Shown here: one piece after another, positions 8,821 through 15,990 of the stretch
Numbering within the stretch: the stretch's first letter is position 1
How the letters are laid out: each line of letters opens with the position of its first letter
NCBI GenBank assembly: GCA_017629985.1
Contig: JAGBWD010000034.1
Span: 85,137 to 149,136 of the forward strand
Direction of reading: 5' to 3'
DNA length: 64,000 bases
Origin: Alistipes sp.
GTDB lineage: Bacteria > Bacteroidota > Bacteroidia > Bacteroidales > Rikenellaceae
The notes under the pieces: model-generated
What the model was told of the DNA's origin: nothing
Seen by the model: the letters and a program-made list of their open reading frames with translations, nothing else
Databases searched by the model: none
Program-made: the position numbers and the translations under genes

Positions 8821-11199
8821 CTATAACTTTGTTAGCTTTGCAAATTTCGCTAGCAGAGTCTTACTGCCGTAGCTGTCAAATGCAACAACAACCTTATGGT
8901 CTGTGGCCAGAGGCTCTATGCGCTCTATGCGTCCTCGTCCAAACTTGGGGTGGAGAACACTATCACCTACGTTATATGCACAGCTCTCCAGTGTCGTTGA
9001 TGTCTCTGTTTGTGCCACCCTGCGCATTCCTGCACGTTCTGGGTCTATGGGCTTTGGCGTTGCGAGAATCTCGGGGCGTGGGGTTCCCGTTGTGGTGTGC
9101 TGTCGCTGGCCACCATGACCTCCGTAGCGGCTCTTTAGCGACTCATGATGGGGTCTCTCCTCCTGCGTAGCACGCTCCCAGCGGTTTCTACCCTTAAGCT
9201 CCTCGATATTAAAGTTGGCATCGAGCCACTCCGCCTCTATCTCTGCTAGGAAGCGGCTAGGCTTTGTATTTTCGGTCTTACCCCATACGCGGCGCATCTC
9301 CGAGAAGGATAACATCGCCGCCCTCTTTGCACGTGTTATTGCTACGTACATCAGTCGGCGCTCCTCCTCTAGGTCGGTTATAGACTCCACCGAGCGTGAC
9401 GAGGGGAAGAGACCCTCCTCCATGCCAACGATATATATGTAGTCATACTCCAGACCCTTTGCAGAGTGTACGGTCATCAGGGTCACCTTGTTGCCATCAT
9501 CCTCACTATCTTGGTCGGTTTGCAACATTATGTTCTGCATCCACTCATCTATGGTTGGGGTCTGGCTCTGCTCGCGCAATCCATCCTCCATCTCGCGGTC
9601 ACACTCATCCTCGTAGGAGCTCATCATTGCCAGGAGCTGGTCAAGGTAGTCTTTGGCGGTGTCGTTTTCGGGTTTCTTCTCCTTCTCTAGTTCGTGGAGT
9701 ATTCCCGAACGTGCCATGACCTCCTTCGCGAAGTCCGACACACCCATCTCTACGCGCATTGTAGAGAGTTCGTTTATCAGCTTCACAAAATCGCTAACCT
9801 TTCTTACCACAACCTTCTCTACCTGTCCCATAGCCTCTGTGGAGCCTACAAGGCTATTTACGGCGTGCCACATAGAGGTCTGACGCTGTGCCGCTATCTC
9901 GGCTATGCGTGCCACAGTGGTATCGCCAATACCTCGCGCAGGGTAGTTTATGATTCTCTTGAACGACTCATCATCGTTGGGGTTGAGGATTACGGAGAGG
10001 TATGCCAACATGTTTCGCACATCCTTATGCTCTAGTAGCGACATACCTTTATATACGCGGTAGGGTATTCCTCGGCGTGTGAATGCCGCCTCAAAGAGAC
10101 CATGTTGCTTGTTGGTGCGATAAAGGATTGCAAAGTCGCGCCACTCGGCACCCTCCCTCACTCTATCCTTTATATCCATTGCCACCTCTACAGGCTCGTA
10201 GCTATCCTCTAACACCCTTACTAGGCGTATCTTCTCGCCCTTTTCTGCTGCCGAGAAGCATCGCTTGTCGAGACGGCGTGAGTTGTGGGCTATCAGGGAG
10301 TTTGCCGCCTCTACGATGGTCTGCGTAGAGCGGTAGTTCTGCTCCAACTTATATACCTTGGTAGTGGGGTAGTCGCGTTGGAACGAGAGGATGTTCTCAA
10401 TCTTTGCACCACGGAAGGCATAGATACTCTGCGCATCGTCACCCACAACGCATACGTTGGAGTGTTTTAACGCTAGACGGCGCACGATGATATACTGCGC
10501 CATGTTAGTATCCTGATACTCATCCACAAGGATATACTTAAACCTATCCTGATACTGCTCCAGCACCTCTCCAGCATCGCGGAGCAGGATGTTGGTCTGT
10601 AGCAGAAGGTCGTCAAAGTCCATAGCGCCATTACGCTTACAGCGATTGCAGTACTCGATATATATATCTGCTATTTCGGGCATCTTTGCCTCACGGTCCT
10701 CACCTGCTAGCACGCCATTTGCCTTATATGCTCCAGGGGTTATGAGGCAGTTCTTGGCCATAGAGATACGTGCCGCTACAGCCTGTGGCTTGTATCTCTC
10801 CTCCGAGAGATTCTTCTCTTTTATGATGCTCTTTATGAGGTTTTTTACATCGTTAGGCTCATATATTGTAAAACTTTCGGGGAAGCCTAGCTTCGTAGCG
10901 TTTTCGCGCAAGAGACGCGCAAAGACCGAGTGAAATGTTCCCATGCGTATAAATCGTGCCTGGGAGCCTACAAGTTTTTCGATGCGCTCTCGCATCTCAC
11001 GTGCCGCCTTATTTGTAAAGGTGAGCGCCAAAATAGAGCCTGGCTCCACGCCCTGCGACAGCATATAGGCTATGCGTGTGGTCAGCACACGTGTCTTTCC
11101 CGAGCCTGCGCCAGCGATGATTAGCGAGGGGCCATCGTAGTTCACCACAGCCTCGCGTTGTACAGCATTTAAACCTTCTAATATGTTGTTGTTACTCAT
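8821..11199 (-). CDS. pcrA: UvrD/PcrA-type 3'-5' DNA helicase
   Basis: 792 residues from the ATG at 11199. A longer frame to 11316 would overlap the chromate transporter and adds 39 unrelated residues before the Q-motif (LNAVQREAV), so it is rejected. Walker A AGAGSGKT (29-36), Walker B LVDEYQDTN, and the C-terminal helicase motifs TVHSAKGLEYD and AITRAKR are present. The C-terminus ends in the Tudor-like module typical of PcrA (GDSVLHPKFGRGRI). It acts in nucleotide-excision repair and in removing RecA or stalled RNA polymerase. Confidence 0.93.
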   Translation of the reverse strand: MSNNNILEGLNAVQREAVVNYDGPSLIIAGAGSGKTRVLTTRIAYMLSQGVEPGSILALTFTNKAAREMRERIEKLVGSQARFIRMGTFHSVFARLLRENATKLGFPESFTIYEPNDVKNLIKSIIKEKNLSEERYKPQAVAARISMAKNCLITPGAYKANGVLAGEDREAKMPEIADIYIEYCNRCKRNGAMDFDDLLLQTNILLRDAGEVLEQYQDRFKYILVDEYQDTNMAQYIIVRRLALKHSNVCVVGDDAQSIYAFRGAKIENILSFQRDYPTTKVYKLEQNYRSTQTIVEAANSLIAHNSRRLDKRCFSAAEKGEKIRLVRVLEDSYEPVEVAMDIKDRVREGAEWRDFAILYRTNKQHGLFEAAFTRRGIPYRVYKGMSLLEHKDVRNMLAYLSVILNPNDDESFKRIINYPARGIGDTTVARIAEIAAQRQTSMWHAVNSLVGSTEAMGQVEKVVVRKVSDFVKLINELSTMRVEMGVSDFAKEVMARSGILHELEKEKKPENDTAKDYLDQLLAMMSSYEDECDREMEDGLREQSQTPTIDEWMQNIMLQTDQDSEDDGNKVTLMTVHSAKGLEYDYIYIVGMEEGLFPSSRSVESITDLEEERRLMYVAITRAKRAAMLSFSEMRRVWGKTENTKPSRFLAEIEAEWLDANFNIEELKGRNRWERATQEERPHHESLKSRYGGHGGQRQHTTTGTPRPEILATPKPIDPERAGMRRVAQTETSTTLESCAYNVGDSVLHPKFGRGRIERIEPLATDHKVVVAFDSYGSKTLLAKFAKLTKL

Positions 11200-11210
11200 A
11201 GAGTTATCTT

Positions 11211-11756
11211 TTATAAGCCATAAATAATTACTCCCATAATACCCGACACGATGATAAGAAGTATAGGGTTTATTTTCTTTGCCGAGCCTACTAGCGTAAG
11301 GCCAAATATCGCCCAACTCCAGCCATCTATGAAGCTCTCTCCATCGCTCGAATGTGGAAACATGAGCAGCAGCGCTGCCGAGGCAATCATGCCAACCACC
11401 ACGGGACGCATGCCCATCACAGCGCCCTTTATCACGCTATTGTGTTGCAGGCGCAGGAAGAAGTGTGTTATGAGCATCATCAGCGTCAGGGCTGGCAGAC
11501 ATACCGCCACGGTTGCCACGATGGAGCCTCCGATGCCTGCTATCTCATATCCAATATATGTTGCCGAGTTGATAGCAATGGGGCCAGGGGTCATCTGCGA
11601 TATAGCTACTATATCGGCAAACTCGCCATTTGTGAGCCACGCGTTTTTCACTACCACCTCGCTATGTATCAGCGAGAGCATGGCATATCCGCCTCCAAAG
11701 CCGAAGAATCCAATCTTTATGTAGCTGATAAACAGCTGAATGAGTGTGCTTATCAT
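11211..11756 (-). CDS. Half-size chromate (CHR) family transporter, second subunit
   Basis: 181 residues with about six hydrophobic segments. It carries the CHR signature near the N-terminus (KIGFFGFGGGYAML) and the TPGPIAINSATYIGY motif. It overlaps the preceding CHR gene by 4 bp (ATGA). Full-length ChrA is one protein with two homologous halves; here the halves are separate genes, the known short-chain CHR arrangement. The substrate may be chromate, but many short CHR pairs have no proven substrate. Confidence 0.85.
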   Translation of the reverse strand: MISTLIQLFISYIKIGFFGFGGGYAMLSLIHSEVVVKNAWLTNGEFADIVAISQMTPGPIAINSATYIGYEIAGIGGSIVATVAVCLPALTLMMLITHFFLRLQHNSVIKGAVMGMRPVVVGMIASAALLLMFPHSSDGESFIDGWSWAIFGLTLVGSAKKINPILLIIVSGIMGVIIYGL

Positions 11757-12295
11757 TGTTTACCCTCCTCTCCGTGTCTTGCCATCCACACGATGCCGCC
11801 AATGGCTCCAGCAATGATAAGCCAGATAGGTGAAAACCCGAAATGCCACACCACCAATGCTGTAGCTAGGGCGATGCTCAAACCTACCCAATGCATCCCC
11901 TTCGTAAGTCCCACAATAGGGGCAACGATGAGTGCTACAACCGCGGGACGCATACCCTTGAACGCAGCATCTACCCACACATTATCACGTATATTGGTGA
12001 AGAATATCGCCACAACGAGGATTATCACAAAGGAGGGTATCACAGCGCCCAGCACTGCGGCGAGAGCGCCCCAGTATCTGCAAAACTTATAGCCTACAAA
12101 CACGGCAGTATTTAGCGATATAGGCCCTGGGGCGGTTTGTGCAATAGTAAGGAGGTCTATAAATTCCTTGTCGGTGAGCCATCCGCGGTGGTTGATAACC
12201 TCATGTTGTATGAGGGGTATCATGGCGTATCCACCACCAAAGGTGAAGGCTCCAATCTTCAGGAAGGAGAGGAAAATATCGAATAGCTTACCCAT
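11753..12295 (-). CDS. Half-size chromate (CHR) family transporter, first subunit
   Basis: 180 residues, homologous to the following gene: KIGAFTFGGGYAMIPL near the N-terminus and APGPISLNTAVFVGY around residue 55. About six membrane segments. The two halves are expected to insert in opposite orientations and form a heterodimer. It begins 5 bp after the stop of the methyltransferase gene. No chromate-responsive regulator is encoded nearby. Confidence 0.85.
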   Translation of the reverse strand: MGKLFDIFLSFLKIGAFTFGGGYAMIPLIQHEVINHRGWLTDKEFIDLLTIAQTAPGPISLNTAVFVGYKFCRYWGALAAVLGAVIPSFVIILVVAIFFTNIRDNVWVDAAFKGMRPAVVALIVAPIVGLTKGMHWVGLSIALATALVVWHFGFSPIWLIIAGAIGGIVWMARHGEEGKQ

Positions 12296-12300
12296 TGTTG

Positions 12301-13185
12301 CTATCTCTTGAAGCGGTAGTATGTGCCAAAGGGTATCTGCTTTTTGCTTCTATCCTCAAAGTATAGCTCACCCATCTCCTCGCTCTTTGGTGCGCCAAAG
12401 GCCTGATGTACGGCAGTACGTGCTAACATCGCCGATAGCCCCATCGAGTATAGGTTGAAGACAAGAAAGGCATTCTCTCTCTCGAGCAGTGCTGCACAGC
12501 ACTCCAACATGTGGCATATATCATCCTCCAACACCCACTTTTCGCCATTTGCGCCACGTCCGTATGCTGGTGGGTCGAGGATTATGGCATTATACTTATT
12601 GCCACGTCTTATCTCACGCTCCACAAACTTTGTGGCATCCTCAACAATCCATCGCACGCCATCCATCCCCGACTGCTCCATATTCTCGCGCGACCATGTC
12701 ACAACCTGCTTCACAGAGTCTACATGTGTGACATCTGCTCCTGCGGCACGTGCCGCCAATGTAGCACCTCCCGTGTAGGCAAAGAGGTTCAGCACCTTGG
12801 GACGTTCTATGCCCTTCATCTTCAGCTCCTCGATGCTGTCGTATATAAACATCCAGTTTGCAGCCTGTTCGGGGAATATGCCCACATGTTTGAACGAGGT
12901 GAGTGCCAGACGCATACGTAGATGCATAGCCTTGTAGTCGAAGCCTACGCTCCATCGCGAGGGCATCGTAGGTTTCATGCGCCACTCCCCACGCTCCTCC
13001 GACTTTGTGTCGCGGAGAAATGAGGCATCGGCACCCTGCCAAGCACTATCCTTGAGGCTTTTACGCCATATAGCCTGTGGCTCGGGGCGGCGTACCACAA
13101 ACTTGCCAAAGCGCTCTAGCTTCTCGCCATCTCCAGTGTCAAGAAGCTCATAATCAGCAATATTCGGAGTTAGTTGCTTTATCAT
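12301..13185 (-). CDS. Class I SAM-dependent methyltransferase, RlmI/RlmK-like (probable rRNA methyltransferase)
   Basis: 294 residues. The SAM-binding motif I NLFAYTGGATLAAR and the catalytic-loop motif ILDPPAYGRG place it with the RlmI/RlmK (COG1092) m5C/m7G rRNA methyltransferases. The N-terminal PUA domain of RlmI is absent; the N-terminus is instead a short beta domain with a WRKSLKDSAWQ segment. It overlaps the U32 gene by 4 bp (ATGA). Pairing with a U32 protein of RlhA type suggests both modify rRNA, which is inference. Confidence 0.75.
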   Translation of the reverse strand: MIKQLTPNIADYELLDTGDGEKLERFGKFVVRRPEPQAIWRKSLKDSAWQGADASFLRDTKSEERGEWRMKPTMPSRWSVGFDYKAMHLRMRLALTSFKHVGIFPEQAANWMFIYDSIEELKMKGIERPKVLNLFAYTGGATLAARAAGADVTHVDSVKQVVTWSRENMEQSGMDGVRWIVEDATKFVEREIRRGNKYNAIILDPPAYGRGANGEKWVLEDDICHMLECCAALLERENAFLVFNLYSMGLSAMLARTAVHQAFGAPKSEEMGELYFEDRSKKQIPFGTYYRFKR

Positions 13186-15023
13186 CTTTTAATGCGGTTT
13201 TCAGGTTCTGAACAATCTATCAGTCTCATTCTGCACTCTTTGCAGTCGAAATCTAGGAGGTAGCGGTGTCTGCCATGCTCTATGAATAGTCGGTCACGGA
13301 GCTTGGAGCCTCTCTTCAGGCACTCGCCAATCTCGCGGCGTATGCAGTAGCTCGACTCCATCACCCTCTCACCACGTGTCGTAGCCCAGCTATCCAGCCC
13401 CTCTACTATATGCTCCACGCCATGACGCTTGTAGAAGTGTCGTGCTAGGGAGTTTACCACGTTATGCTGTGGTGATAGTCGTCGCTCGGGATATCGCGCC
13501 GTGCCATCATCGCTACGTATGTCGTGGTCTATGCTCTGTTCTGCGCGTTTTGAGGCTAGCAGGGCTAGTGCCTCGCGCCTTATCTCGGCCAACACCTTGG
13601 CTGGTGCAAACCACTCTCCACCCGACACCGCTACCTCTGTAACGCGGAAGATGGTGTCGCCACTCTTTATCATCTGCTCCTCGGCCACAGCAACCATCTT
13701 CGCTATGTTTTTCGCCTCCTCTAGCTCCACGCTGCGCGATGCCGTGGTGGTGATGCCCTCTACATCTGTAAATGCGGCTGTGATGTTATGCTGTGTAATG
13801 TTGAGGTTGCAGCTAACGGCTATGGTGCGGCGTGTGCGGCTACGCTCTATGTTCTGTGTGAAGCGGTGGTCGTAGTTGCGGTATATCTCCATGCCTGCCT
13901 TTATGCCCTCCATGCGGTTAGGCTCTATAATGTTACCCTCCACACGGTTAATGTTTGTGCCTATGATGCCGTCACCAGCTATGAAGCACACCCCATCGCC
14001 AGCATTTAGCCTCTCGCGTGTGATAACCTTGATATCTCGTTTTCCCACCACAGCTACCGAGCCTACATACTCTCCCACAGCCTTTGGCGTGTTAAACGAT
14101 GCTACACCACTGCGCTTCCCCGAGAACATATATTCGCCACCATCGCGTGTAAAGCTCTTCTTGGGGTCGGGGGTAAACTCTATCTCGGACTCACCAACCG
14201 AGAGACGCTCACAGTCGGAGCGACTCTCGAGGGCCTTATCTATCGCCTGACGATAGTAGCTCACTATATTTTTTATGTAGTTATCATCCTTTAGTCGGCC
14301 CTCAATTTTGAACGACATAACCCCAGCATCTATCATCTCGCCTATGCGTGCCGAGAGGTCGAAATCCTTAACCGAGAGGAGGTGCTTGCCACTTATAATC
14401 TTTTCGCCACGCTCTGTCACAAGGTCGTACGTCAGGCGACAGGGCTGCGAACACTCTCCGCGATTTCCCGAACGTGAGGATTGCGAGCGTGAGAGGTAGC
14501 AGCGGCCGCTATGACCAACACATATAGCGCCATGCACGAAGCACTCTAGGTCTACGGTTGTAGCTTGGCGAATAGCCTTTATCTCCTCAAGCGAGAGGGC
14601 GCGTTCTAGTATCACACGTGTAAAACCGCTCTCCTCTAGGAATTTGGCACCCTCCGCAGTCATGTTACACACCTGCGTTGAGGCGTGAAGCTCCACGGGG
14701 AGGTTCATCTCGCGGTATGCCATGTCCTGCACAATAAGAGCATCTACGCCCACATCTATAAGCTCACGTGCCAGAGCCTCGGCCTCCTTAAGTTCGCTCT
14801 CGTAGAGTATGGTGTTTAGCGTAACATAAACCCTAACGCCAAAGAGGTGAGCATAATCTACCACGCGCGCTATATCGGCGGTGCTGTTTGTTGCAGCACG
14901 GCGTGCGCCAAATCCCTCGGCACCAATATATAGTGCATCGGCGCCACAATCCACGGCAGCTATCGCTGCGCGGTAGTCGCGTGCTGGGCATAGTAGCTCT
15001 ATCTTACGCTTCTTGTTACTCAT
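13182..15023 (-). CDS. Peptidase U32 family protein (RlhA/YhbU group)
   Basis: 613 residues. The N-terminal TIM-barrel-like region starts LCPARDYRAAIAAVDCGADALYIGA. The U32 signature around residues 158-190 (CFVHGAICVGHSGRCYLS, then GECSQPCR) provides the clustered cysteines that bind iron-sulfur in hydroxylating U32 enzymes. A DUF3656-like C-terminal half follows. In E. coli the comparable RlhA makes 5-hydroxycytidine in 23S rRNA; others of the family act on tRNA or in ubiquinone synthesis. It heads the eight-gene run, with a promoter about 30 bp upstream. Confidence 0.82.
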   Translation of the reverse strand: MSNKKRKIELLCPARDYRAAIAAVDCGADALYIGAEGFGARRAATNSTADIARVVDYAHLFGVRVYVTLNTILYESELKEAEALARELIDVGVDALIVQDMAYREMNLPVELHASTQVCNMTAEGAKFLEESGFTRVILERALSLEEIKAIRQATTVDLECFVHGAICVGHSGRCYLSRSQSSRSGNRGECSQPCRLTYDLVTERGEKIISGKHLLSVKDFDLSARIGEMIDAGVMSFKIEGRLKDDNYIKNIVSYYRQAIDKALESRSDCERLSVGESEIEFTPDPKKSFTRDGGEYMFSGKRSGVASFNTPKAVGEYVGSVAVVGKRDIKVITRERLNAGDGVCFIAGDGIIGTNINRVEGNIIEPNRMEGIKAGMEIYRNYDHRFTQNIERSRTRRTIAVSCNLNITQHNITAAFTDVEGITTTASRSVELEEAKNIAKMVAVAEEQMIKSGDTIFRVTEVAVSGGEWFAPAKVLAEIRREALALLASKRAEQSIDHDIRSDDGTARYPERRLSPQHNVVNSLARHFYKRHGVEHIVEGLDSWATTRGERVMESSYCIRREIGECLKRGSKLRDRLFIEHGRHRYLLDFDCKECRMRLIDCSEPENRIKR

Positions 15024-15047
15024 ATAGTTGTGTATATCTTAATCGCA

Positions 15048-15077
15048 CAAAGATACGAAATAGTATTTAGATATCAA
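15048..15077 (-). promoter_or_regulatory. Predicted promoter (TTG-N19-TATCTTTG) for the U32-to-S41 gene run
   Basis: On the minus strand TTG (15077-15075) is followed 19 nt later by TATCTTTG (15055-15048), matching the Bacteroidota -33/-7 arrangement. The start codon at 15023 leaves a leader of about 17-20 nt. No comparable box was seen between the eight downstream genes, where gaps are at most 11 bp. Confidence 0.7.
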
Positions 15078-15109
15078 CACTTGAGAGGCTCTATTTTATC
15101 GTGGGAGGT

Positions 15110-15226
15110 AACATCACTAACACCGCTAACACCGCTAACAACGCTAACAACGCGAACAACACGAACACCGCGAACATCGCGAACATCGCGCACACCGCGC
15201 ACAAAAAACACATCGCGCACACCCGC
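15110..15226. repeat. 9-bp tandem repeat array, about 13 units
   Basis: Thirteen consecutive 9-mers of the pattern (A/C)ACANCGCN are seen without gaps, for example AACACCGCT, AACAACGCG, AACATCGCG, CACACCGCG. Units drift gradually from an AAC...GCT form at the left to a CAC...GCG form at the right, as expected for slippage plus point mutation. It opens the 966-bp gene-free block. An open frame across it is a consequence of the 9-bp period and has no coding features. Confidence 0.9.
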
Positions 15227-15251
15227 TAACGTGTGTGTTTTTGTGTTTTTG
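15204..15251 (+). repeat. Left copy of a 48-bp inverted repeat
   Basis: This 48-bp segment is present as the reverse complement at 15758-15805 with a single mismatch. It contains its own short palindrome (CACACCCGCTAACGTGTGTG) and a GTGTTTTT tandem. It runs into long hairpin A. Confidence 0.9.
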
Positions 15252-15255
15252 TGTT

Positions 15256-15380
15256 TTTGTTGTGATAAGGGGTCATTCTCGGCACCAAGCTCATCTCCCC
15301 GAATGGGGATGTACGTCTAGTACACCCCCATCCGTGTAGATTTCGACTTGGCACCAAGCCTAACCCCTTCTGACAACAAA
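15256..15380. repeat. Long structured hairpin element, unit A
   Basis: 125 bp with terminal arms TTTGTTGT-gat-AAGGGGT and ACCCCTT-ctg-ACAACAAA. The apex is a second stem whose core GTAC-GTCTA-GTAC is flanked by GGGG/CCCC runs. The middle of the arms pairs only partly (CCAAG/CTTGG). The same architecture is found in units B and C. It may be a palindromic mobile element or a structured RNA; the strand cannot be assigned because it is nearly self-complementary. Confidence 0.85.
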
Positions 15381-15383
15381 TTC

Positions 15384-15507
15384 TTTGTTGTGATAAGGCA
15401 GCATCTACTGCCGCTAACGAATTATCTCGCCAATGGGCAGTACCACTAGTACAGCCCATCGCCTCGAAATTCGCCGAGCGTTGTAGCTACTACCTTCTAA
15501 CAACAAA
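15384..15507. repeat. Long structured hairpin element, unit B
   Basis: 124 bp, only 3 bp after unit A. It has the same TTTGTTGTgAtAAGG and CCTTcTaACAACAAA ends and the same apex (GTAC-CACTA-GTAC inside ATGGGC/GCCCAT). The arms differ in sequence from A and C but still pair along most of their length (AG-A-CTAC, CGCT, CGAATT segments on both sides), so pairing rather than sequence is retained. Confidence 0.85.
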
Positions 15508-15511
15508 GGGG

Positions 15512-15551
15512 TCTCGCGCTGTGGAAGGGCGTTGCGGGTTGTGCGTTGTAT
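15512..15551 (+). repeat. 40-bp direct repeat, copy 1
   Basis: Begins TCTCGCGCTGTGGAAGGGCG. The second copy is at 15588-15627 with one mismatch (39/40). The copies flank the short palindrome at 15552-15587. Confidence 0.9.
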
Positions 15552-15587
15552 ACCACGTCATTGCGAGGCTGTCAGGCCGTGGCAATC
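15552..15587. repeat. Short REP-like palindrome between direct repeats
   Basis: The segment contains CCACG...CGTGG and ATTGC...GCAAT arms around GGC-TGTCAG-GCC. Its CGTCATTGCGAGG...GTGGCAATC layout resembles dispersed palindromes known from many unrelated bacterial genomes. Confidence 0.65.
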
Positions 15588-15627
15588 TCTCGCGCTGTGG
15601 AAGGGCGCTGCGGGTTGTGCGTTGTAT
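15588..15627 (+). repeat. 40-bp direct repeat, copy 2
   Basis: Second copy of the 15512-15551 sequence with a single T-to-C difference. The low divergence suggests recent duplication or gene conversion. Confidence 0.9.
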
Positions 15628-15628
15628 G

Positions 15629-15730
15629 CTGACTAGGGAATTTAGGGAAATTAGGGAATTTAGGGAGAGTAGCGTACATAACGCAAGACCCCTCCTTAAA
15701 CTCCCTAAACTCCTTAAACTCTCTAGTCAG
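15629..15730. repeat. Imperfect inverted repeat built from TTTAGGGA-type units
   Basis: Left arm 15629-15667 (CTGACTAGGGAATTTAGGGA...) and right arm 15692-15730 (...AAACTCTCTAGTCAG) match at 32 of 39 positions as reverse complements. Each arm is internally repetitive (9-10 bp units). The 24-bp spacer contains GCGTACATAACGC. It forms the fourth long stem of the block. Confidence 0.85.
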
Positions 15731-15757
15731 CCTGAACGCCCAACGCTCCCTCACTAA

Positions 15758-15805
15758 CAAAAACACAAAAACACACACGTTAGTGGGTGTGCGCGATGTG
15801 TTTTT
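15758..15805 (-). repeat. Right copy of the 48-bp inverted repeat
   Basis: Reverse complement of 15204-15251 with 47 of 48 positions identical. It overlaps the first three bases of hairpin unit C. Confidence 0.9.
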
Positions 15806-15925
15806 GTTGTGATAAGGGGCCATTCTCGACCTCTCAATCATTGGGCTGAATGGGACGTACCTCTAGTACTACCCATCCAGCCCAATTTCATGTCGAGGCC
15901 AAGCCTAACCCCTTCTGACAACAAA
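15803..15925. repeat. Long structured hairpin element, unit C
   Basis: 123 bp with the same ends as A and B (TTTGTTGTgAtAAGGGG and CCCCTTcTgACAACAAA). The apex GTAC-CTCTA-GTAC lies inside a long stem where ATTGGGCTgAATGGG pairs with CCCATCCAGCCCAAT. That stem sequence is not shared with unit A or B. Confidence 0.85.
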
Positions 15926-15943
15926 AAGGTCTACCGCTGTAGT

Positions 15944-15990
15944 AACAAAAACACACACGTTAGCGTTGTTCGCGTTGTTACTCGTGTTAC
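15944..15990 (-). repeat. Inverted remnant of the 9-bp array and its flank
   Basis: Read on the minus strand this is GTAACACGAGTAACAACGCG, then AACAACGCTAACGTGTGTGT and a T-rich end. It repeats in inverted orientation the left-end 9-mers (15137-15163) and the CGCTAACGTGTGTGTTTTTG flank (15225-15245). The block is therefore bounded by inverted copies of one sequence. Confidence 0.8.

Noticed and set aside
11200-11316. Longer PcrA start
   Set aside because: It lies over the chromate transporter gene and precedes the conserved N-terminal motif.
11211-12295. Two half-size CHR genes considered as a frameshifted full-length ChrA
   Set aside because: Each has its own complete N-terminal motif and start, and paired short CHR genes are a known natural arrangement.
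15110-15226. Tandem array considered as a CRISPR array
   Set aside because: Units are 9 bp with no spacers, and no cas genes are nearby.
15030-15320. Open frame of Thr/Pro/Arg repeats across the 9-bp tandem array
   Set aside because: A 9-bp period keeps any frame open; it has no conserved domain and runs into a hairpin element.
15512-15925. Repeat block considered as an insertion sequence
   Set aside because: No transposase frame is present on either strand; at most it is a non-autonomous element.
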